Origin: Eremomyces bilateralis CBS 781.70
Taxonomy: Eukaryota > Ascomycota > Dothideomycetes > Eremomycetales > Eremomycetaceae
Assembly (NCBI RefSeq): GCF_010015585.1
Contig: NW_022985071.1
Span: 561,979-625,978, forward strand
Length of the DNA: 64,000 nt
Direction of reading: 5' to 3'
Shown: piece after piece, positions 56,371-64,000 of the stretch
How the letters are laid out: each line of letters begins with the position of its first letter
How positions within the stretch are numbered: the first letter of the stretch is position 1
Notes under the pieces: generated by a model
Databases searched by the model: none
The model's input: only the letters and a program-made list of their open reading frames with translations
Told to the model about the DNA's origin: nothing
Translations under genes and position numbers: made by a program

Positions 56371-58167
56371 CTATGCGACAAACATGCAGTACGCCGCAAG
56401 GCCAGCAAAGGCATTGTTAGCGCAAGGTGCGTATCGACCGACAAGACCTGCTTGCGTTGAAGTACTGCCCGCCCCTCCAGCCGTTGAACTTCTCTGGGTC
56501 ACTGTTGTCGACGGTCCCACCGGTGCACCATCACGGCGAGTGACGACTATAATATCGCCGGTCGAGTCGCTCGACACGAAAAGGCGACCCTTTGGATCGA
56601 ATGCCAACCCCACGGGTCGAAAACAGCCATTGGGGCACTGATCCATGGCCGAATTGGCCATGATATCGATGGCAGCAGTGCGGGAATCCGATGGTTCCGT
56701 TGGTTGGCCCGAAGCCGCGTTGAAGCGAACAACGGAGAGTTTGTATCCAATTGGCTGATCGCGGTTCCTTGGGGAATGTTAGCGAAAACGGAACGGCGAT
56801 AGAGGCGAGCCAAAGAAGACATACCAACTACCGTGGAACGTAACCCACGCATTGGAACCACTGGGGTCGAACTTGATATCAAGCGGAGCCATATGCGCGG
56901 CAAATGTGATCCGAGGAGCCACTCGCTGCGCACAAGCTGCATCGTCAATTCTCCCGCCGGCATCTCCCATGGCAAATTGACTGCCAACTTTGAGGCCCGT
57001 ATTTCTGGGAATTTCTGAGGGAGTCCACGCAGCAAAGCAGTCAGGGTAGCCATGGTTGCCTCCTAGGAGTTGAGAAGCGGATCCGCTCAGGGAGCCGTGA
57101 TAGTTCAACTCCTCCCCAGGGTTGTCATCGTGAATATCGCGGCCGTCCCGCTTGATGTTGTCAACCGAGTTCTCAACACTCCAGATTCCCCCGTCGACGG
57201 GATGTTCGGTGACACCGACGGAGTTCCGGAGGCCCCATCCCACAACCAACCCGTCTCGAGAATAGTTGTATGGGGATGTCGTATTTTTGATATTGAAAAC
57301 CTTTATCATGCTGATCCCATTGGAGGGGTCCGAAGCTTCGGAATCAATATTTGGCCCACTTCCACGACTGACGAACAGCATGCCGTCCTCGTGCCTCGAA
57401 AGCCAGATTGTCCGGGTGGAGTGTCCCGTGTTTGCCATCCCGGTGACTAGCGTGCGAGCTTGCGATGTGGTTTTCTTGGCTGTAGCATCGTAGGACCATG
57501 AAAATGCGGAGGCGGCGCTGGAAGCATACAAAGTTGACCCGTCGGCCGAAATGTCAATGCCATGATTCAGCTGCGGTTGTTTTGTTAGTGGACACAGCAA
57601 TGCTGTCTACGAGTTCGGATCACCGGAGAGAATACGCGGCAAAAGATGAGATCATGAGATACCCCCTTTCGCAGATCCTCCAAAAATAGGAAACAAACCA
57701 AACATTTCGGGTCAGGCATCGGTATGCGGAGCATCTTAACAGTGGCATCGGAAAGCAAAGTCTCAAAAACAAAGACTCAAATAATCGACGAGATGTAAAA
57801 TCAATCGACACGCGCGAAGAACCAAATTCAAAAATCAAAATAGACAAGACAATAAACTCATTCGACGAAGGAAGAAACCACTCACATTTCGATCGCTCAC
57901 CACCTCCGTCGTCGACACCGCACTCAAACAGCCTGCGCCGTCCTCTCTAAAGGTGACGGCGTAGATTCCCCGTCCGGTGTCCGCGACGAGAAGGTTTCCC
58001 GCCGTGTCGAAGACAATGCCCCTCGGTCGTCGAAACCCGTTGGCGATAAGGAGAGATTGGTAGTCGGGTGCCATCGACGGCGCGGGATAGCTAGCCGTGA
58101 GCGCGCTGCGGCATTGCGCGAACGCGTGGCTCGCGAGAGTGACGGTGAGAATGAGTGAGGACAGCAT
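56371..58167 (-). CDS. secreted sorbosone/glucose dehydrogenase-like quinoprotein
   Basis: Three exons: 58167-57886, 57570-56825 and 56767-56371; about 474 residues. The first intron is 315 bases, the longest in the window; the second 57. A cleavable signal peptide is clear (MLSSLILTVTLASHAFA, then Q). The beta-propeller of the glucose/sorbosone dehydrogenase family is seen in 'GFRRPRGIVFDTAGNLLVAD', 'LNHGIDISADGSTLYASS', 'LLGGNHGYPDCFAAW', 'APLDIKFDPSGSNAWVTFHG' and 'FRPVGLAFDPKGRLFVSSD'. Relatives bind PQQ and oxidise sugars outside the cell; whether this one does is inferred. A Ser/Thr/Gly-rich linker precedes a weakly hydrophobic C-terminus (FAGLAAYCMFVA), so a GPI anchor is possible but not certain. 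Confidence 0.85.
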
Positions 58168-60272
58168 CGTGCAAATTCGCGAGATGAACGAGGGTTCTGA
58201 TGAAAGAAATAGGTTGTAGGTGATTGGAAATGGTTTGCGACGACAGAGAAGAAAGGCGAGCTTGGAGTAACTTAGTTCTGTTCACGTATCACAGCCGATG
58301 ATAGCAGTTCTTGCTGTCGTCCGAAGAAAGCGCACAGCACCTTGTATATGGAACTTGTCAGGAGCAGCGGAAGGGAGCCGAACTTGCTTCGAGATAGGGA
58401 TCTGACGCCGATTTGCACCTTCAAGTACTCTCTGTCCCTCGGATTTCCGGGCGTGATCTCTTTAGATCGAACGGTCCTTGAATCGATCGCAGGTCATCGT
58501 CATCCAACCAGATGCGACAGCGAAACCCGACGATGATTTGATTGTCGCGGAGATGATCGCCCTTGCCCTTTCCGGTCCGATATCAAATCAAGATGCCGCT
58601 CCAAGAGAATCAGAGTACGGCAATATGAGCGATACTTTGATTTAGGGCACGTTCTGGTCAATCTCCGTCGGGTGCAGTGTCTGGGAAAACTACGGAAGCT
58701 GGGGTCAGGCGTTCGGGATCGTAGATCGTGCGAGCATACGGCGGACTTGAAGACCTGGAATAGGGACGTCTAGATGATCTTCAAGACATTTGCTCTATAA
58801 CTCCAGCGCGGATTTCTCGACGATCCGTTTGCGTTTCCGTGCAAGAAGCTGAAGTCCCTAGAGCGGAGGAGACCCAATCCCCAGGTAGATGAGCGAACGT
58901 CATGAAGGTCATGGATTCCATCTCCAAGATTCCAACACGTGGAGCTTCCATCTCGCAACGATGGAGATGATTGGTCCCTGCGTGTCGTATCATCTCAGAG
59001 TTCATGAAACTGCTGATAAATAGTCAATTGAAACAAGGTTGAAAGGCGGGACATTTCCGTGAGGAGTGATGTCAAGCTTGGGATTGGTGGTTGGATCGGC
59101 TGGGACAACCACCAGATGCGGCAAAAAGATTCGACTTTGGCTCACTCGGTCCGTAGATGAAGAGCAGGTGGATAGCAGCACGCTAAATATATTATTCCCT
59201 ATAATCCGTCCATTTGCGACATGCCTCATAATAATAATGAAGAGCTCCGTTCATGTCGTCTGGTTCGTCTACGGGTTTTCATCTGTTTTTACCAACACGT
59301 GCTCAAGCACCGATATATCCCGCTCCAAGCTCTCAAGACTCCAGCGTCCCAAGCCATTGCAAGGCCAAACGAGACGCGTCAATCAGCGGTCTAGAGCTGG
59401 AGGTTCCGGTAAAACAACGCAACATGGGATCTCGACACAAAAAGGTAACATGCCCACGAAAAGATACCTGCACGCTGACATGAATCAACCACACTATTGG
59501 TAGCAACACAACAAACAAAACAACAAAACCTGCTATTTCTTTTGGACGAATCGCAATGAATTGTTATCAAAAGCGCCCGGCAAGCCTCCCGAGTATTTTT
59601 CCGCCTGTCGCTGCAAAACCCTACCGTACACTTCGCTGCCGACCGTGGGGTGCTCTCGAGAGAGAAAAGGAAAAAGGAGTTGGATAGTCAAGGGGCTCAT
59701 GATTCATGGGCGATCGGGACGAGAGTTCCCGCTGGGGATGAAGTGACGAGGCTCGTCAGTTGTGGCACCCGAGGCCGAAATCGCGATGGGAAAGGATGTG
59801 GTGGAGAAGTCGAAAAGTGAATTGTCAAACGACCCAGACGAAAGACCCTGGGTGTTCCCGTGTTTTGTAGTCCATAGGCGGATGACAGTGAAATCGACCA
59901 TCGTCCTGAAGCCCAGGTCCCAGCTAAGTCAAATCGCTTAGCCATGCGCGGCCCAATGGGACCATAACGATCCCGTATAATCATCCGGAGAACAGTGGCC
60001 GAATGGTTCGCCATGACTCCGGTATCCCGTTCCAGCTGACCCATCAGATAAAGAAAGAAACGTGTGGGTAGTCCGACTGAGGAAACCATTAGAGTAGGAG
60101 GCCATCGATGTATGACGCCATCAAGGAATGACCCAGGTTTCCACGTGCAGGCATCGCTCGACGACACGGAGCACATTCGCTCACTTTCGTCGATCGTCTC
60201 GCCCATACACGTACCCCTCGTCCACCACCACGCATCAATTCACTCCACTCATTCGCATCCCGCTCGTCCACA
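58168..60272. other. 2.1-kb intergenic region
   Basis: The left part is the promoter of the dehydrogenase-like gene; the right part is the 3' flank of the large Ser-rich gene. Open frames at 59066-59503 (plus, 145 codons) and 59697-60206 (minus, 169 codons) have no recognisable content and no convincing splice continuation. Confidence 0.4.
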
Positions 60273-63200
60273 TCATATAACAGTCATCAGTTTCATCTGA
60301 CCGGTCAACTCATCAACGCCTGCACCACTCCTCGCCCCCCCTTCTTCCGGCACCACTCCCCCGTTGTTCGCCCGCGTCCGGCGATTTCTCCTCGAGGACG
60401 GCGATCCCGTCGCCGATCCGATGCCCGAGGGCGTGGTGGAGCCGGCGCGCTTGGTGGGTGAGCCGAACAGGTCACTCTTGGTATTGCCGGGATCGAACAC
60501 CCCTGTGGTAGAAATCGTGTCGGTGGTGATGTCCCACTGCCCGAGTATTCCGTCGTCAGTACCGTTCACGCCGTTGGCCTTGCCACCGTGGCCGCTCGCG
60601 TCATATTGAAGCAAACCCAGAGCTGGACTTGAAAGACCCTCGACATCACGTAGGAGTGTTCGGACTTTGCGGACCAGGCCGTTGACATACGGCACGATGT
60701 GCTTCAGTGTCGCCGTGTCGAACGGCACTTTCTTCTCTTTCGAGGTCCGCGAGAATGTGATCGGCTCCGACACCGTGCTCGGCCGCTTCTGGAGTGCTTC
60801 GATGACGGAACGCGCGATGGCTTCGGAGTCTTTGCGAGGTCGGGTGGTCACGGTGGTCGGGGTGGTGCGGCTCGAAGCGTGCTGACCAGATGGGGTGCGC
60901 GGGATACCGAAGCTTTGGGTAGGGGGAGACGTGGCGGCGGGTTCGGAGAATATGTCGCTGTTGGTGGGGAGAACTGATTTGCGGCGGGACCGAGGGGAAG
61001 ATTGGGGGACCGAGGTGGGCCCGTCAAAGCGAGCACTGGTGGAGCGCCTGGTGCGTCGATTCTTATTTACTGGTGCCGGAGTCGTAAGCCCAGCTTCTTC
61101 TTCGAAAGCATCAGCATCAAATCCGGGAGACGAAGGAGGTGTCACTCGAGGAGCGGTGTCTTCTTCGGCTTCTTGGTCGGCCAGATCAATCATGGCATCC
61201 ACCTCTTTCCAAACTGCCGCGCCCACCCCGTCCAAGACTCCAAGTTGTGCTGCACGGATTTTGAGATCCTTAAGCTCTTCAATTATAATCCCCCATTCCT
61301 TCAAGAGACCAATGTTGGCAAGGACGTTCAATTGCTGGTCGCGGATATTCTGAGGAACCACAACCGCCATGCCACTATCCACCCGTTTCTCCTCGCCTCC
61401 GGTGGAACTCTGGCCGGCTTCATGATTCGGATTTGTGAAATCGAAATCATCATCCCAATCTTCCGTGACACCTTTGCTGCCGACGCCCCAAGTTCCGAAC
61501 TTATTCATGACAACGGTGTCTCGCTTGCCGGCGGGGTCGGGGACCACGGGAACACTCTGACTTCGAGCGTGCAGAGCGCTGGGAGCTCTTCTGCCAATGG
61601 ATCGACTTCCTCGAGAATCGGTGTCCTTCTTTCCGTGAACGGTCTGCGGTCTCGGTGGAGTGCGGTTACCCGGGCTCTTGTCCGTGTGTGGGTGCTCCGA
61701 CCAGTCGAACAAGTTACTTCGACTGTCCCGCTCACGCTCTGTAAGCTGTGAGTAACGGTGATTGGGGGTGATGGCGGGCGGACTCGAGCTCGACCCGGTT
61801 GCAACAAGGTGTGGACTACTTCGACGGATGGAAAGTGGAGTGGCGACTTGCTCGACTTGATCGAAATTGAGGCTCAGGTCTTCCAGTGAGATGTTGGGAG
61901 AATCATTGCTCGGTTCACCCATTGACCAGCGGCTCTCATCATCCTGGTCTTGGAAGTTGTCGTATTCCAAGGAACCGAGATTGAGTGACTTTGCAGCCTC
62001 AGGTGGAGACGAGGGGATGCGTAAAGGTTGGTTTTGCAATTTGCTGCGAACACGAACGGTTGTGGGCGATCCGCCTTCAGCAAGATCGGATGCGATGGCC
62101 ATTTCGTCATTTGTCGACACACTTTCTTCCTCTTCGGTGATACTGTCTGGACCAACCAATTCCATCTCTTGATCGGTTCCCATGCCCTTCGGAAGCATAT
62201 CTCGCAGGAAATTGGATCTTGGTTTGGCCATCACGGTGGAGGACGGTGGCATATCAAAGATTTGGTCGATGGATGGACCTCTCGCACCGGACGTGCTGCG
62301 AGTCCCTCGAGTTCTAATGGAATCGAACACCGTTTCACTTGCTAGATCTGTCTCCTCCTCTTCCGCTGGTGTCACACCCCGTAGTTCGCTGTCCGATCCG
62401 ACGAGTGTTGAGGTGCGTTCTGATTGGGGTATGGAATTTCGAACGAGCCGATGTCCAGGCACCTGTGTGGATGGAGAGAGTGGAAAATGGTCGAGGTCGG
62501 TTGATGTTGTACCGGTTTGATAGGGTGGTGGTGATGAATGGTTGTGTGTGAGGCCGTGCACGGAATGTGAAAGCGGTTTCTGCGAGGGGTTTGCCACATG
62601 ATTGGATTGAGATGAGCTCATGTCGTTTATCGAAGCACTGTTGCTGGAAGAGGTGTAAATCTCCCGCTTGAAGATGGTTGGGTCCGTGGTGTCCCTCTTC
62701 TTGATGGGCCGCCCGGAGTCAGGATCAGAAGAGGATGTCTCCTGGGTGCTGGGGAGCGGGGCAGATATGGCTCTGCTTTCGCTGCGGCGGGTGAGTCGGC
62801 TGCGACCAAGATATTTGGAGGAACGTGGTTTCCGGAACGATGAGCTGCTGGGAAGGAATTTGTCGAGGGAGAAGGAACGGCGTCTGTGTTGGTAGGCGGA
62901 CGTATCTTCAGGTGGAGGGAAGTCTCGTTGGGAGTCGGTAGTGCCTGAAGGATGATATGAACCCCGCGAACCATCAAAGGACTCTGAAGGAGAGGGACGG
63001 CCAAACCCCAAACCCAAAGGAGTTATCGGTCGGCTTCCACCAAAATCACTATCGTCTGCCAGACTTAGCGACTCATCCACCTCGATGGACGACGCCATCA
63101 CGGATTTTGCCAGGATCAAAGTGGGCCGAAATCGATCGTCCGGAAAGATCTTCCGAGCGCTTCTCTCGCCGCCGAACCGCTTCTTCGACACCGTGTTATC

Positions 63201-64000
63201 CTTGGAGACCTTCGCGGTGAAATATTGCTGGTACAACGGTTCGGGAGGGGATTCCACGACGGGAACCGGAATCTGGACATCGCGAGCCCGATCCATGGAG
63301 ACACCTCTTGATTGCGAGTGCATCTGCAATGTGGCGGACCGCTGATGGCTGGTAGCAGGCCGTCTGAGGGTGGGGCGCCGCGATTGGATGTGTTCCTGCA
63401 TCTGTCCTTTCGACAAACGAAACGAAGACGATCGCTTGACCAGCTTATTCGGGGGGAGCGGAGGGGGAGGGCACTGGCCGATGATCGGAGCGGTAGAGCC
63501 GCTGTGGGAGAAAGCAGCGGACCCATTCGAGAAGGAAATCGGAGGGGATTCGGTGGCGGGACTCCCTAAGGGACTGGAGTGGTTGGAGGAAAGCGTTGAT
63601 AGTCGTTTGATCCAGGAAGACTTCGATCGGAGCGTCACACTGGGATCCCTCTGAGCTACGTCGTGTCGAAAACCGAAGTCCGAATGTTCGTCAATATCCA
63701 TCACGTCCCCCCCAGTTGTAAGTCGTCGACCATTGCGAGACCGTAGCACGTCGCCGCTGGCTCGACCGGTGAACTGAGAAGGTCGATTCTCGAGCGGGGT
63801 GGAGGGGACGCTCAATGTTGTGGAATATCGAGGCATGGATTCGCTTGGGCGTACGGTGGGAAACGGCTCGGAGGAATACTTCCTCTTCTGGAGGTTCGGT
63901 TGGGAGGACTGGTCATCGGGGCGACCTATGGCATATCCAACGGCAGACACACCCACGATGGTAGCAGTAGCGCAGACCTGGACAATACAAGCACCGTCAG
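60273..64000 (-). CDS. large Ser-rich cytoplasmic-type protein, 5' end beyond the window
   Basis: One open frame runs from the right edge to 60273 (over 1240 codons) with no stop, so the start or an earlier exon lies outside; an acceptor-like CAG at about 63979-63977 could be an exon border. The first 900 residues are Ser/Pro/Arg-rich and look disordered. Two more ordered blocks stand out. The first has 'MNKFGTWGVGSKGVTEDWDD' followed by DFDF, and then 'LNVLANIGLLKEWGIIIEEL' with a helical stretch to VDAMIDLADQE. The second is near the C-terminus ('TLKHIVPYVNGLVRKVRTLL'). The acidic DWDDDF motif recalls septation/mitotic-exit regulators such as Byr4/Bfa1, but the match is too weak to claim. 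I do not recognise the protein with confidence. Confidence 0.75.
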   Translation of the reverse strand, partial: DGACIVQVCATATIVGVSAVGYAIGRPDDQSSQPNLQKRKYSSEPFPTVRPSESMPRYSTTLSVPSTPLENRPSQFTGRASGDVLRSRNGRRLTTGGDVMDIDEHSDFGFRHDVAQRDPSVTLRSKSSWIKRLSTLSSNHSSPLGSPATESPPISFSNGSAAFSHSGSTAPIIGQCPPPPLPPNKLVKRSSSFRLSKGQMQEHIQSRRPTLRRPATSHQRSATLQMHSQSRGVSMDRARDVQIPVPVVESPPEPLYQQYFTAKVSKDNTVSKKRFGGERSARKIFPDDRFRPTLILAKSVMASSIEVDESLSLADDSDFGGSRPITPLGLGFGRPSPSESFDGSRGSYHPSGTTDSQRDFPPPEDTSAYQHRRRSFSLDKFLPSSSSFRKPRSSKYLGRSRLTRRSESRAISAPLPSTQETSSSDPDSGRPIKKRDTTDPTIFKREIYTSSSNSASINDMSSSQSNHVANPSQKPLSHSVHGLTHNHSSPPPYQTGTTSTDLDHFPLSPSTQVPGHRLVRNSIPQSERTSTLVGSDSELRGVTPAEEEETDLASETVFDSIRTRGTRSTSGARGPSIDQIFDMPPSSTVMAKPRSNFLRDMLPKGMGTDQEMELVGPDSITEEEESVSTNDEMAIASDLAEGGSPTTVRVRSKLQNQPLRIPSSPPEAAKSLNLGSLEYDNFQDQDDESRWSMGEPSNDSPNISLEDLSLNFDQVEQVATPLSIRRSSPHLVATGSSSSPPAITPNHRYSQLTERERDSRSNLFDWSEHPHTDKSPGNRTPPRPQTVHGKKDTDSRGSRSIGRRAPSALHARSQSVPVVPDPAGKRDTVVMNKFGTWGVGSKGVTEDWDDDFDFTNPNHEAGQSSTGGEEKRVDSGMAVVVPQNIRDQQLNVLANIGLLKEWGIIIEELKDLKIRAAQLGVLDGVGAAVWKEVDAMIDLADQEAEEDTAPRVTPPSSPGFDADAFEEEAGLTTPAPVNKNRRTRRSTSARFDGPTSVPQSSPRSRRKSVLPTNSDIFSEPAATSPPTQSFGIPRTPSGQHASSRTTPTTVTTRPRKDSEAIARSVIEALQKRPSTVSEPITFSRTSKEKKVPFDTATLKHIVPYVNGLVRKVRTLLRDVEGLSSPALGLLQYDASGHGGKANGVNGTDDGILGQWDITTDTISTTGVFDPGNTKSDLFGSPTKRAGSTTPSGIGSATGSPSSRRNRRTRANNGGVVPEEGGARSGAGVDELTGQMKLMTVI

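Noticed and set aside
59697-60206. 169-codon minus-strand frame downstream of the large Ser-rich gene
   Set aside because: No family resemblance, no clear promoter or splice partner; length is compatible with chance in GC-rich DNA.

Overview
The window looks like nuclear DNA of a filamentous ascomycete (Pezizomycotina). Genes are dense on both strands and mostly interrupted by introns of about 44-65 bases, with GT..AG ends and CTAAC/CTGAC-like branch sites just before the acceptor. Several products are typical of this group: HET-C, Pex20, an F-box protein ending in a conserved GPFI segment, and a KIN1-type kinase with a KA1 tail. The class could not be resolved. No prokaryotic operon, CRISPR array, rRNA or long retroelement was seen.

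Layout. 0.6-12.5 kb: a duplicated ABM-like barrel protein, splicing factor Cwf19, the KIN1-type kinase (minus), a GPATCH1-type G-patch protein, and a multi-pass membrane protein (minus). 12.5-16.8 kb: a gene-poor stretch. 16.8-23 kb: a single-pass membrane protein, RAD51, and glutamine-dependent NAD+ synthetase (minus). 23-26.7 kb: a second gene-poor stretch with a 173-bp pogo-like MITE and an intron-bearing tRNA-like gene. 26.7-37.9 kb: TRM11, an EF-hand mitochondrial carrier, a Syn8-like SNARE (minus), a RING/TRAF protein, a TilS-like lysidine synthetase (minus), and HSP10. 38.2-49.1 kb: HET-C (minus), a possible small novel gene, OLA1 (minus), a PPPDE/DeSI peptidase, mitochondrial ribosomal protein uS11m (minus), and TIM44. 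50-64 kb: PEX20 (minus), SEC13, an F-box protein (minus), a secreted sorbosone/glucose-dehydrogenase-like quinoprotein (minus), and a large Ser-rich protein (minus) that runs off the right edge.

The genes are mainly housekeeping: splicing (Cwf19, G-patch), tRNA modification (Trm11, TilS), mitochondrial biogenesis (carrier, Hsp10, uS11m, Tim44, TilS), membrane traffic (Syn8, Sec13), peroxisome import (Pex20), DNA repair (Rad51) and NAD synthesis (Qns1). No biosynthetic cluster or defence island is visible.

The most unusual things are in gene structure. QNS1 contains an 8-nt exon encoding the conserved DGN motif. HET-C has a 22-nt exon, a GC-AG intron and a 48-nt frame-preserving intron. A membrane-protein gene has an 18-nt exon. 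HSP10 and SEC13 each have a first coding exon that is only ATG. OLA1 has an in-frame upstream start that would add a mitochondrial-type leader. All exon models were built by eye from frame, splice signals and remembered family conservation, with exon phases checked by arithmetic; none was tested with alignments or transcripts.
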